The notes beneath the pieces are model-generated. The model saw only the letters and a list, made by a program, of their open reading frames with translations, made no database searches and was not told the DNA's origin. A DNA stretch of 47,604 nt from NCBI GenBank assembly GCA_903884535.1, contig CAISEZ010000032.1:1-47604 (forward strand), in the 5' to 3' direction. Positions 1 to 7,333 of this stretch are shown here, in pieces. The translations under genes and the position numbers were made by a program. The DNA comes from an uncultured Verrucomicrobia subdivision 3 bacterium. GTDB lineage: Bacteria > Verrucomicrobiota > Verrucomicrobiia > Limisphaerales > UBA11358. Within the stretch, counting starts at the first letter, position 1. The number at the start of each line of letters is the position of its first letter.

Positions 1-339
1 AGTTGTCTCTGGCCTTGAACAAGCAACATTTCCAAAGAAAGTTGACGAATCGCCAATTTAATTGACGGCAGATTTTTGGGGAGTGTGCGATTTCAATTCC
101 TGCCCCGAAAATAAAAAAAGTCATTTCTGAACGATTTTTTCAATTCTTTTCTTGGAGGTAAATATTTATAGGCAGTGACAGTGACATATTTCAGCGTGAA
201 TCTGTAAAAATCCGCTGACGTGTTAGACCGTTCCAAACGCATAGACGAAGGACGCCATCGGGCGATAAATCAAACGGCACACGTTAAACAGCAAAGCGAC
301 CCCCCAGAGAAATCGTTGCGATTAACGACGCCAACGATT

Positions 340-546
340 TCAAGATGTGCGGCCAATTGACAAACCCGCACAGACCGCCAGAAGCCATTGAGAGTTTACA
401 GGATGACCGCAACTCACACAGAAATCATGTCTTCGTTTTTGTATCCGACTATACCGCTGAAGTTTTTCATCAGCAGGAACAATTTCCTTCCTTAACCTTT
501 TAGGGAGAAATTGTTCCTCAACCCGATGAAAGAAGTTTTTCATCAT
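340..546 (-). CDS. Possible small hypothetical protein, 68 aa
   Basis: A short frame opening with two Met codons. It is rich in Lys, Arg and Glu over the first half and has one CxxC (CVSCGHP) near residue 43. There is no visible Shine-Dalgarno sequence and no family I recognise. Its base composition matches the AT-rich flank, so it may be an accessory gene or simply a chance open frame. I list it because nothing else occupies the stretch. Confidence 0.15.
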   Translation of the reverse strand: MMKNFFHRVEEQFLPKRLRKEIVPADEKLQRYSRIQKRRHDFCVSCGHPVNSQWLLAVCAGLSIGRTS

Positions 547-716
547 TATTTCATTGAATTCATTGATTTAAATTGAAATTGAAATTTGAATTAAAAATAA
601 AAAAGACCCCGACCTTAATTGAATGAAGCCGGAGTCTGATTTATTGAACGAATTGACCGCTGAAAATAAATATCAACCAATTGACGATAAATCGTCAGAT
701 AATTCAGAAAAAAAGT

Positions 717-884
717 ATGCAAGACAAACACAACAGAACAGCCATCGGCAGAAAGAAATGCGGCAAGCCAACCTGCACCAACGAAATTATTTTTTACAAC
801 CCAATCTCATATCAATACAGCCTGACCCGAGGAAAAACCCTTTGCAGAAAATGCACCGGCTCAGTCAGACGGAATCAGAGGTAA
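717..884 (+). CDS. Possible small zinc-ribbon-like protein, 55 aa
   Basis: A small basic protein whose four cysteines fall in two pairs, CGKPTC and CRKC, about 25 residues apart. That spacing would suit a zinc ribbon or treble-clef knuckle. The frame extends upstream to a Met at 681, but the Met at 717 keeps the cysteine module and trims a low-complexity stretch. An overlapping frame (623-898) encodes a Gln/Asn/Lys-rich sequence without motifs and is the less likely product. The gene lies 1.7 kb from the recombinase start, in the same AT-rich DNA. I do not recognise a family, and function is unknown. Confidence 0.3.
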   Translation: MQDKHNRTAIGRKKCGKPTCTNEIIFYNPISYQYSLTRGKTLCRKCTGSVRRNQR

Positions 885-1018
885 ATATGAGCCAATAATT
901 TCAACTGGTTCTAAATTAGAATGGGTCAGAAGCACCACCCCCCGTAAAAAAGTTTTTTAACCAGAAGCACCCCTATGCCGCCGCCGTGTTGGTGGTGTAA
1001 GCAGACAATGCTTGGCAG

Positions 1019-2575
1019 TTAAGCATAAAATAAATAGTGTTTCTTTGTTCCGTTTACAAACTCAACGTCGAACTCCCATTTTTTTAAATCACATGTGATG
1101 CGATGAATGATTTCGGGCATCACATCCCGCAGCCCCTTTCTAATTTTGTTGTCTAACAACCGTGTATGGATGCTATCCGCAGCATCAGATAACGCATCGT
1201 GGTTCGATCCCTGCATCAACTCCTTGAAACTTGCAACTGCAATTGGATTTTCCTTGGCGACATTATTCATCAATTCTTCACTGGCAATTTTTTCATTTAG
1301 AAGTCTTTTTCTTTCATTAAGTTCTGACAACTTTGTTTTTAATTCCGGCATATCTTTAATGTCATCAATCAGAGCTAATGTCGTTTTGATAGCTATATTC
1401 GCACTGTTTAATTCCAGCTTTAATTTGGCAATAACGGCATCGTTTGAATTTGGTTTTGCTTTTACAAGCATTTCATCAGGTGTTTTCTCAAGAATAAAGG
1501 CGAAGATAGTTTCTTCCAACTCATTCATTTTCCAAATGGTCTTGTCCTTGCAAATATTTACTTGTGAGCGACGACAGGCCATGTAGTTGTAGTCATGTTC
1601 CTTCACTCGTGCTTTGCGAGCTGATATTTTGCCTCCACATTTGCAATACAGAATGCCACGGAAAATGTTTGGAATATTGCCCGTCTTGCCACCACCTCGA
1701 CGTTCTGCATTTTGTGCAATCAGCTTTTGGACTTTTAGGAATATGGTTGGCGATATAATTTCGGGGTAATAATTATCGGACTCAAAATCATTTACCTTGC
1801 ACCATCCTGTTAGAGATTTATGCGTCAGAACATTTCTGACCGTGGTGTTGAACCAGTGGGTTTTGCTCTCTTTGTTGGTTGGATTCTTTCTTGATACACC
1901 GAGGGTTTCTTTTCTTTCGGCGTTGAGCATCTTGGCAATACCGACGCAACTATTTCCTTCAAGATACAAATTAAAGATGTTGTGGATGTCTTTGAGCATT
2001 TGTTCGTCTCTCGTAAACTCGTTGCTCTTTAATCCGATAATCCATCTAGGTGACTGACCACCAAAATAAACTTTCTGACCACTTTTAGCGTTCGCCAGTT
2101 TGACCAACAGGTTTCGTTTGGAAAAGCCACTTTTGCGCTGCGACTCTTTTCTCGCCCTTTGAATATCATTCACCACCAATTGAAGGATGTCTGAATTTTT
2201 TGCCAGCGAGTTCTGGTCAATGATGATGTTCATTGAAACAACACCGATTGAGACATTCACATCAATTAAATCCAAAAATCTTTTTGTATTTTTCCATTCA
2301 ATATCCCTCCCAAATCTATCCCAGTTTTCAAAACACAAACAGACGGGGGTGACAATTTTTCCGCTTTTCACCTCGTCAATAAATTTTCCAAGAACCGTCT
2401 CGCTATCAAAATTTTTACCACAGAAACTTGAACCGACGTATTCCATTGTCTGAACCACTTGAAGTTTATGGGTTTTGATGAATTCCAAAACATCTGTTGA
2501 TTCTGATTGTCTAATTAAGCCATCTTTTTTGCTTTGCTTGCCGGAGCTTACCCTGTTGTATAGGTATGTTTTCAT
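1019..2575 (-). CDS. Large serine recombinase
   Basis: A 518-aa site-specific recombinase of the large serine (resolvase/invertase) family, expected to integrate or excise a mobile element by double-strand exchange. The N-terminal catalytic domain shows the RVSSGKQ motif, with Ser10 as the predicted nucleophile and Arg8 beside it, and a DRFGRD motif near residue 87. A recombinase domain follows at about 190-290. A zinc ribbon comes next (CKCGG, then YMAC and a later Cys, about 308-345), then a coiled-coil-like Lys/Glu/Leu stretch at about 365-450. This is the full family architecture. The gene is AT-rich against its right-hand neighbours. It starts only 30 bp from the divergent NUDIX gene, so the element boundary is probably near 2576-2605. 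No partner integrase or excision factor is visible. Confidence 0.93.
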   Translation of the reverse strand: MKTYLYNRVSSGKQSKKDGLIRQSESTDVLEFIKTHKLQVVQTMEYVGSSFCGKNFDSETVLGKFIDEVKSGKIVTPVCLCFENWDRFGRDIEWKNTKRFLDLIDVNVSIGVVSMNIIIDQNSLAKNSDILQLVVNDIQRARKESQRKSGFSKRNLLVKLANAKSGQKVYFGGQSPRWIIGLKSNEFTRDEQMLKDIHNIFNLYLEGNSCVGIAKMLNAERKETLGVSRKNPTNKESKTHWFNTTVRNVLTHKSLTGWCKVNDFESDNYYPEIISPTIFLKVQKLIAQNAERRGGGKTGNIPNIFRGILYCKCGGKISARKARVKEHDYNYMACRRSQVNICKDKTIWKMNELEETIFAFILEKTPDEMLVKAKPNSNDAVIAKLKLELNSANIAIKTTLALIDDIKDMPELKTKLSELNERKRLLNEKIASEELMNNVAKENPIAVASFKELMQGSNHDALSDAADSIHTRLLDNKIRKGLRDVMPEIIHRITCDLKKWEFDVEFVNGTKKHYLFYA

Positions 2576-2605
2576 TCTGGTTGCGAGTGTTGCTGTTGTT
2601 TTACC

Positions 2606-3130
2606 ATGAAATCCAAAGTTTGTCTAGACTTCCAAATCGCCACACTGCTTTACGTTTTCAACGAGCGCGATGAAATCCTGCTGCTCGAACGCGCGCAGGA
2701 ACCAAACCGTGGTTTCTGGAGTCCCTGCGGCGGCAAGTTGAAAACGGAGCGCGGTGAATCGCCTTACGCCTGCGCCTGCCGCGAGGCGCACGAGGAAATT
2801 GGTTTGGAAATTTCGCCGTCCGATTTGCATCTGACCGGCCTCATCAGCGAACACGGCTACCAGGGTCAGACGCACTGGCTGATGTTTTTATTTGAGGTGA
2901 AAGTAAAACTGAACGCGCTGCCGCCGGTTCACGCCGAAGGCCGGTTTGAATTTTTCCCGCGCGAAAAAATTTCATCGCTGAAAATTCCGCAGACCGACCG
3001 CGAGCAGATTTGGCCGTGGTTCTGGCAGTTTCGCGGCGGTTTTTTCGCGGCGCATTGCCATTGCCACGCGGACGGACGGAACGAGTGGGCACTAGAAGAA
3101 ACTGTGGCAGCGGACGTGAGTCCGCTCTAA
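2606..3130 (+). CDS. NUDIX hydrolase
   Basis: A 174-aa NUDIX-family pyrophosphohydrolase, expected to cleave a nucleoside diphosphate linked to another group; the substrate cannot be told from sequence. The Nudix box runs from GGKLKTERGE to REAHEEIGL (about residues 40-66). The E-x7-REAHEE core is intact, but there are two extra residues between the Gly pair and the first Glu compared with the usual GGxxExGE spacing. The last eight residues (VAADVSPL) and the stop codon are encoded by the palindromic repeat at 3104-3165, so the native C-terminus has been replaced or extended by the repeat. This is the first GC-rich gene after the AT-rich island. Confidence 0.9.
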   Translation: MKSKVCLDFQIATLLYVFNERDEILLLERAQEPNRGFWSPCGGKLKTERGESPYACACREAHEEIGLEISPSDLHLTGLISEHGYQGQTHWLMFLFEVKVKLNALPPVHAEGRFEFFPREKISSLKIPQTDREQIWPWFWQFRGGFFAAHCHCHADGRNEWALEETVAADVSPL

Positions 3131-3165
3131 ACTTTTGAAATGAGCCGGCTCACGCCGGCGGCTAC
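3104..3165. repeat. REPIN-like palindromic element, family A, copy 1
   Basis: Two roughly 25-base arms face each other across a 16-base spacer. Left arm: foot GTGG, then stem GCGGAC, loop GTGA, stem GTCCGC. Right arm, read on the minus strand: foot GTAG, then stem GCCGGC, loop GTGA, stem GCCGGC. Between the arms two base pairs of the stem change in a compensatory way (G-C to C-G and A-T to G-C) while the loop is constant. The TAA stop of the NUDIX gene is inside the element, and the ATG at 3140, on the inner side of the right arm, opens a spurious extension of tadA. Confidence 0.85.
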
Positions 3166-3175
3166 GAATAAATTT

Positions 3176-3688
3176 ATGGCCGAAGCTCCCATCATTGACC
3201 TGCACAGCGACGATTATTTCATGGGCGAGGCGCTGCGCCAGGCGGCCCGGGCTTATGAAATAGGCGAGGTGCCCGTCGGCGCGGTCATCGTGCGCGAAGG
3301 CCGCATCATCGCCCGCGCTTTTAATCAAGTCGAAGAATTGAAGGACGCCACGGCGCACGCGGAAATGCTGGCGCTGACGCAGGCGGAAAATGCCGTCGGC
3401 GACTGGCGGCTGATTGACTGCACGCTTTACGTCACTAAGGAGCCGTGCCCGATGTGCGCCGGAGCGGTGGTGCATACGCGGCTGGCGCGGGTGGTGTTTG
3501 GCGCGGGCGATCCGAAGGGCGGCGCGGCAGGCGGCGCGCTGAATCTGCTGCAATTTCCGACGCTGAACCACCGCTGCGAAATCACGTCCGGTGTGCGGCT
3601 GGAGGAATGCCGCGGGCTGCTCCGGCAGTTTTTTGCCGAGCAGCGCACGGCGAAAAAAAACGGGGGAAATCCGCCGGCGGAATTGTAG
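3176..3688 (+). CDS. tadA: tRNA-specific adenosine deaminase TadA
   Basis: A 170-aa cytidine/deoxycytidylate deaminase-fold enzyme that converts wobble adenosine 34 to inosine in tRNA-Arg. The zinc-binding and catalytic set is complete: H61-A-E63 in the HAEMLAL motif, and C91 and C94 in PCPMCAG. The family VPVGAVIV stretch is at about 32-39. I chose the ATG at 3176 rather than the in-frame ATG at 3140, because the 12 extra residues from 3140 are encoded by the palindromic repeat. The stop codon TAG (3686-3688) is itself the first part of the next repeat's GTAG foot. The C-terminal tail (KKNGGNPPAEL) is non-conserved. Guanine and other nucleobase deaminases share the fold, but the motif spacing favours TadA. 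Confidence 0.9.
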   Translation: MAEAPIIDLHSDDYFMGEALRQAARAYEIGEVPVGAVIVREGRIIARAFNQVEELKDATAHAEMLALTQAENAVGDWRLIDCTLYVTKEPCPMCAGAVVHTRLARVVFGAGDPKGGAAGGALNLLQFPTLNHRCEITSGVRLEECRGLLRQFFAEQRTAKKNGGNPPAEL

Positions 3689-3752
3689 CAGCGGACGTGA
3701 GTCCGCTCTAAAAATATTTTGGAGGAAATGAGCCGACTCACGTCGGCTGCTT
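3685..3752. repeat. REPIN-like palindromic element, family A, copy 2
   Basis: Same design as the copy at 3104: foot GTAG, stem GCGGAC, loop GTGA, stem GTCCGC on the left. The facing right arm, read on the minus strand, has the third stem variant GCCGAC, loop GTGA, stem GTCGGC. The G-C to C-G exchange is again matched on both sides of the loop. The left foot provides the TAG stop of tadA. The right arm ends about 9 bp before the pseudopilin terminator on the other strand. Confidence 0.85.
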
Positions 3753-3760
3753 CTTTAAAT

Positions 3761-3796
3761 AAAAAAAACGCGGCAACCTTGCGGTTGCCGCGCTTT
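3761..3796 (-). terminator. Rho-independent terminator of the pseudopilin gene
   Basis: A perfect 10-bp stem (CGCGGCAACC paired with GGTTGCCGCG) with a 4-base loop is followed, on the minus strand, by a run of eight T residues. It begins about 18 bases after the pseudopilin stop codon and is oriented to end that transcript. Confidence 0.9.
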
Positions 3797-3810
3797 GTGT
3801 GTCCGAACGA

Positions 3811-4590
3811 TTAGTTCGGGAAGTTATACAGCGGAGCCAAGGTGGCGGCACTGTTCGTGACGTTCACCAGCGCGGTCTGCAGGCCGTTGACTGTCGCCTG
3901 TTGCACGCTGCCGTCAGCAATGCCCAGGTTACCGGCCTTCTGGTGCAGATCGTTCTGCGTCCAGGATTGGGAATTGGCAAACAGCAGGGCTTTGCCAATG
4001 GTGAGGCCGGACGAGGTGTTCGTGGTCAAGGCAGGGCCAGTTGAGTTCGCGGCAACGGTGCCGATGTTGCGGTCGCCGGAGAGGAGCATTTGCGGATAAG
4101 CATCCGAGGCATCGCCGCAGACGAAGTAACTGACACCAAACTGACCGTTGGCGGTTGAAGAACTACCACCGCCGCTGGCGACTTGCACAAAGTTCGTCGG
4201 GGCTGAGCCGGCATGCGGAGTCATGCTGTCAGATGTGCAATACAGGATTTTGGCCGAGCCAACTTCGTTGGACATCACGCAGAAAATGTTGGTGACCGCC
4301 CATTGTCCGCCGCCCGTGTTGGCCGTCGGGGCCACACCACCTTGATAGACATTCTGCTGTGAGCCACCGGCCGAGGTCGAGACCTGCATCGGATATTTGT
4401 CGCCGTTGTCACCGCCCCAGATGCGGAAGGAGAGGCCGATTTGTTTGAGGTTGTTGACGCAGTTAATGCGCTGGGCTTTGCGCTTGGCGGCGGCGAGCGC
4501 CGGGAGGAGCATGGCGGCGAGAATCGCGATGATCGCGATGACGACGAGGAGTTCGATGAGCGTAAACGCTTTTTTCGGTTGTTGTTTCAT
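3811..4590 (-). CDS. Prepilin-type pseudopilin with H-X9-DG motif
   Basis: A 259-aa secreted pseudopilin of the type II secretion/type IV pilus superfamily. The N-terminus is a class III signal: basic leader MKQQPKKAF, then [19 protein letters not shown], with cleavage expected before the Phe and the +5 Glu present. The C-terminal H-x9-DG motif ([12 protein letters not shown]) is typical of the very numerous pseudopilins of Planctomycetes and Verrucomicrobia. The middle is Ser/Thr/Gly/Asn-rich with several Cys. The gene stands alone with a sigma70-like promoter upstream and a strong terminator downstream, which suggests an abundant monocistronic message. It could be a substrate or pilus component of the secretion genes at 17.4-23.7 kb, but that is inference. 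Confidence 0.92.
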   Translation of the reverse strand: MKQQPKKAFTLIELLVVIAIIAILAAMLLPALAAAKRKAQRINCVNNLKQIGLSFRIWGGDNGDKYPMQVSTSAGGSQQNVYQGGVAPTANTGGGQWAVTNIFCVMSNEVGSAKILYCTSDSMTPHAGSAPTNFVQVASGGGSSSTANGQFGVSYFVCGDASDAYPQMLLSGDRNIGTVAANSTGPALTTNTSSGLTIGKALLFANSQSWTQNDLHQKAGNLGIADGSVQQATVNGLQTALVNVTNSAATLAPLYNFPN

Positions 4591-4634
4591 AATTGTTATG
4601 GTTGCTTTGTTTTATTTGTCCGGGGCAGGCGCGG

Positions 4635-4662
4635 AATTTACGGGACTGGCCGCCACTGTCAA
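4635..4662 (-). promoter_or_regulatory. Sigma70-like promoter of the pseudopilin gene
   Basis: On the minus strand a perfect -35 box TTGACA (4657-4662) is followed after 16 bases by TAAATT (4635-4640) as the -10 box. Transcription would start near 4628, giving a leader of about 38 bases before the ATG at 4590. Confidence 0.5.
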
Positions 4663-4761
4663 TCGGATTTCTGAACTTTCTTTAGCAATGCCAGTGCCAA
4701 GTATAAAAACAGTCAAAACCCCAATGATTACGAAGTCGGCGGCCTGGCCGGAACGCGAAGC

Positions 4762-4798
4762 GCGTGAAATTTTCACGCAAAGCGCGTGAGGCTCACGC
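4762..4798. repeat. Tandem pair of small palindromes
   Basis: Two perfect hairpins sit side by side: GCGTGAAA paired with TTTCACGC around one T (4762-4778), and GCGTGAG paired with CTCACGC around one G (4784-4798). Both are preceded by AAGC or AAAGC, so the unit is duplicated with matched changes in the stem. They lie upstream of the pseudopilin promoter. Function is unknown. Confidence 0.6.
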
Positions 4799-4825
4799 AG
4801 TGGCGGGAAAGTTATTCACAAAAAC

Positions 4826-4919
4826 ATTTGGACAGAATGACGGAATTTTCAGAATAGAAATTGGCCAACGGCCCAGTCCGTTTGATTGAATTTTGGAAAT
4901 TCTGTCATTCCGTCCAAAT
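4826..4919. repeat. Imperfect inverted repeat upstream of glyQS
   Basis: Arms of about 30 bases, one beginning ATTTGGACAGAATGACGG and the other, read on the minus strand, beginning ATTTGGACGGAATGACAG, face each other across roughly 34 bases. The arms differ at only a few positions. It looks like a dispersed intergenic repeat and not a terminator, since no T run follows. Confidence 0.6.
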
Positions 4920-5049
4920 TTTTGGCCGCCTTCGTGATTGATTTCTGCGCGCAATTGACGACACTGACCAACCCAAACAAACCGTTCAGGGTTTCTGGTT
5001 CAGAGTTCAGGGTTAAAACGCTGAACTTGGGACCGTGAACATAAAAAAT

Positions 5050-6678
5050 ATGGCCGAGCCTAAAGAAAATTTGCAGATGGAAAAAATCGTGTCGCTGTGC
5101 AAGCGGCGCGGTTTTGTGTTTCAGTCGTCCGAGATTTACGGCGGCCTGAACGGCTTCTGGGATTACGGCCCGCTCGGCGCGGAGCTCAAGCGCAACGTCA
5201 AGGAACTCTGGTGGCACGCCATGACGCGCCAGCGCGACGACGTGGCGGGCTTGGAAGCGACTATCATCATGTCGCCAAAAATCTGGGAGGCGTCCGGCCA
5301 CGTGGCGACGTTCAGCGATCCGATGATTGATTGCAAAACGTGTAAAGGCCGTTTTCGCGCGGACCAGACGGACGAAATCGCCTGCCCGCAAAAGCCGAGC
5401 AAGTGCGTCAACGAATGTCACGGCGAGAAGACCGAGGCGCGCGCGTTCAACCTGATGTTCCAAACCTACGTCGGCCCGACGGCGACGGCGGCGGACATTG
5501 CGTATCTCCGGCCGGAAACCGCGCAGGCGATTTTCGCGCAGTTCAAAAATGTGCTGGAGACGTCGCGCCAGAAAGTCCCGTTCGGCATCGCGCAGGTCGG
5601 CAAGGCGTTTCGCAATGAAGTCACGCCGCGCAATTTTACTTTTCGCTCGCGCGAGTTCGAGCAGATGGAACTGGAATTTTTCATCAAGCCGGATGAAGTC
5701 ATCGAGGCGATTCACGGCTCGGTGGCGACCGTTCCTGAAACCGGTCATCCGGGCGAACCACAGCCGAACTGGGGCTGGCAGGCGTGGCATCATTATTGGG
5801 TCGAGGAACGCGTGCGCTTCTACGAAGGCATCGGGCTGTCGCGCGAGACGCTGGGCTTCCATCATCAGACGCCGGCGGAGCTGGCACATTACGCCCGCGC
5901 CTGCACGGATATTTTATTCAAATTTCCGTTCAGCAAAAAGGACGCAGCCGGCAATGTGATCGGCGACGAATTGGAAGGCATCGCCGCGCGCAGCGATTTT
6001 GATTTGAGCCAGCACCAGCGTTTTTCCGGCAAGCCGATGGGCGTGTTTGACGACGAATTGCGCGCCGCGTGGGCGAAGCTACCGAAAGAAAAACAGGATG
6101 ATTTGTGGAAGCGGTATTACGACCACCGCAAAAATTATCTGACGAAATCCGCCAAGCCGGACGAAACGCCGGAGCAGATTTCGCAGCAGGCGACGAACGA
6201 CGCGAATGGCCTGGCGAAAGGCCAATACATTCCGCACGTCATCGAGCCGAGCGCGGGCGTGGACCGGTTGATTCTGGCGCTCATCGCCAACGCGTATTCC
6301 GAAGTCACCGAGACGGACGACAAAGGAAAATCCGAAACACGCGTGACGATGAAATTTCATCCGCGCGTCGCCCCGATAAAAGTCGCGGTGCTGCCGCTGA
6401 TGAAGAATAAGCCGGAGATCGTGCAGAAAGCGGAAGCCGTCCGCGCCTTGCTACGGCCGTGGATGAACGTGTTTTACGACGAAGCCGGCTCGATTGGCCG
6501 CCGCTACGCGCGTCAGGACGAGGCCGGCACGCCGTTCTGCGTGACGATTGATTTTGACACGCTCGGCGAGAAACCGGAATTGCTCGACACGGTGACGCTG
6601 CGCTACCGCGACGACGGGAAACAAGAGCGCTTGAAAATTTCTGAACTTTTAGATTTTTTGCTGTCTAAAACCCGCTGA
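5050..6678 (+). CDS. glyQS: Glycyl-tRNA synthetase, homodimeric type
   Basis: A 542-aa class II aminoacyl-tRNA synthetase that charges tRNA-Gly. It is the single-chain alpha2 type and not the alpha/beta two-gene type. The N-terminal KIVSLCKRRGFVFQSSEIYGG segment and the GFWDYGPLG motif are diagnostic. A Cys-rich insertion (CKTCKGRF ... ACPQ ... KCVNEC, about residues 95-125) follows motif 1. The motif 2 region contains FRNEVTPRNF, and motif 3 is VIEPSAGVDR. The C-terminal anticodon-binding domain starts near residue 435. I chose the ATG at 5050; the frame opens 15 bases earlier at a GTG without support. The stop overlaps the start of the next gene (TGATG), indicating co-transcription. Confidence 0.95.
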   Translation: MAEPKENLQMEKIVSLCKRRGFVFQSSEIYGGLNGFWDYGPLGAELKRNVKELWWHAMTRQRDDVAGLEATIIMSPKIWEASGHVATFSDPMIDCKTCKGRFRADQTDEIACPQKPSKCVNECHGEKTEARAFNLMFQTYVGPTATAADIAYLRPETAQAIFAQFKNVLETSRQKVPFGIAQVGKAFRNEVTPRNFTFRSREFEQMELEFFIKPDEVIEAIHGSVATVPETGHPGEPQPNWGWQAWHHYWVEERVRFYEGIGLSRETLGFHHQTPAELAHYARACTDILFKFPFSKKDAAGNVIGDELEGIAARSDFDLSQHQRFSGKPMGVFDDELRAAWAKLPKEKQDDLWKRYYDHRKNYLTKSAKPDETPEQISQQATNDANGLAKGQYIPHVIEPSAGVDRLILALIANAYSEVTETDDKGKSETRVTMKFHPRVAPIKVAVLPLMKNKPEIVQKAEAVRALLRPWMNVFYDEAGSIGRRYARQDEAGTPFCVTIDFDTLGEKPELLDTVTLRYRDDGKQERLKISELLDFLLSKTR

Positions 6679-7226
6679 TGTCTTACAAGCAGGAAATTTT
6701 GATGGTGGGCGAGAAACCCAAGCGCGCGCCGACGCTGTATTTGATCGTCGCGATCAAATTGGTGAAAGGCTCGCTGCTGCTGGCGGCGGCGGTGAGCGTG
6801 TATTTGCTGGCGAATAAAAATCTGCCGGACTTGTTTGATCAGTTCCTCCGCTTTATTCATCTCGATCCGGAAGGCCGGTTTTTTGCCGAGATTGGCGACC
6901 GGCTGGAAACGGTCACGCCCAGCAACGTGCATGTGATCGCGTCGGGGATGTTTCTTTACGGCCTGTTTTTGACGGTCGGCGGCCTGGGCCTGGCATTTCG
7001 CGCGGGGTGGGCGGTCTGGTTGGCAATCGGCGAATCGGCGTTTTTCATTCCGATTGAGATTTACGAACTGGTCCGCCGCCACACGCCCGAAGGCGAGGCG
7101 CGGGCGCATGCGATGTTTGCCCATCCCAAAGTCGGCATCGCCATCGTGCTGGCGGTGAACGTGATCATCGTCTGGTATCTGTTTGAAAACCGGAACCGGC
7201 TGTTTCGGCATCACGACCACCATTGA
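6678..7226 (+). CDS. DUF2127 family membrane protein
   Basis: A 182-aa inner-membrane protein with four likely transmembrane segments (about residues 20-45, 85-108, 110-132 and 150-170) and a His-rich C-terminus (RHHDHH). The KLVKGSLLLAAAV opening and the following HLDPEGRF segment fit the DUF2127 family, whose function is not known. Its start codon overlaps the stop of the glycyl-tRNA synthetase gene by one base, so it is very probably translated from the same message. Nothing in the sequence ties it functionally to the synthetase. Confidence 0.8.
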   Translation: MSYKQEILMVGEKPKRAPTLYLIVAIKLVKGSLLLAAAVSVYLLANKNLPDLFDQFLRFIHLDPEGRFFAEIGDRLETVTPSNVHVIASGMFLYGLFLTVGGLGLAFRAGWAVWLAIGESAFFIPIEIYELVRRHTPEGEARAHAMFAHPKVGIAIVLAVNVIIVWYLFENRNRLFRHHDHH

Positions 7227-7239
7227 AACGATATTTTGC

Positions 7240-7268
7240 TTGCACTTGCGGCGATGGACGCCTTAAAT
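7240..7268 (+). promoter_or_regulatory. Candidate promoter of infC
   Basis: TTGCAC (7240-7245) and TTAAAT (7263-7268) are separated by 17 bases, a reasonable sigma70-like pair in the 107-base gap before infC. The transcript leader would be about 58 bases. Confidence 0.35.
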
Positions 7269-7321
7269 ACCGTCACTATTTGAAATAGCTTGATGCGTCA
7301 CTACATGGATCAGAACCAATT

Positions 7322-7328
7322 GGAGAGG
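7322..7328 (+). promoter_or_regulatory. Ribosome binding site deciding the infC start
   Basis: GGAGAGG lies 5 bases before the TTG at 7334 and supports it as the start codon. An in-frame ATT at 7319, the kind of start used by infC in enteric bacteria, precedes this site and has no comparable Shine-Dalgarno sequence of its own. Confidence 0.6.
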
Positions 7329-7333
7329 CTCGC

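Larger units (their letters stand above)
1..1018. other. AT-rich flank of a probable integrated element
   Basis: This stretch is clearly richer in A and T than the rest of the window and holds no convincing long gene. I see two weak small reading frames in it (340-546 minus and 717-884 plus), several A/T runs, and a short direct repeat of CAGAAGCACC near 929 and 961. No tRNA or tmRNA fragment that could mark an attachment site was recognised. Together with the recombinase that follows, it reads as accessory DNA cut by the window edge. Confidence 0.5.
4591..5049. other. Intergenic region between pseudopilin and glyQS
   Basis: This 459-base divergent intergenic stretch carries the pseudopilin promoter near 4650, a double hairpin at 4762-4798, and an imperfect inverted repeat at 4826-4919. 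Near 4985-5035 there are short CAGGGTTT/CAGAGTTCAGGGTT direct repeats. I see no gene and no recognised riboswitch or T-box in front of the synthetase. Confidence 0.55.

Noticed and set aside
623-898. 91-aa frame overlapping the zinc-ribbon-like frame
   Set aside because: Its composition is low-complexity Gln/Asn/Lys and it shows no motif. The overlapping frame keeps paired cysteines, so I preferred that one at low confidence.
3140-3175. Upstream ATG as the tadA start
   Set aside because: The extra 12 residues are translated repeat and are outside the conserved domain.
3092-3571. Minus-strand frame with ERTHVRCH-type C-terminus across tadA
   Set aside because: It is a shadow of tadA whose tail is simply the palindromic repeat read on the other strand.
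3811-4590. Pseudopilin as an exosortase (PEP-CTERM) substrate
   Set aside because: Its C-terminus has no PEP-like motif, hydrophobic helix or basic end; its processing signal is the N-terminal prepilin type.
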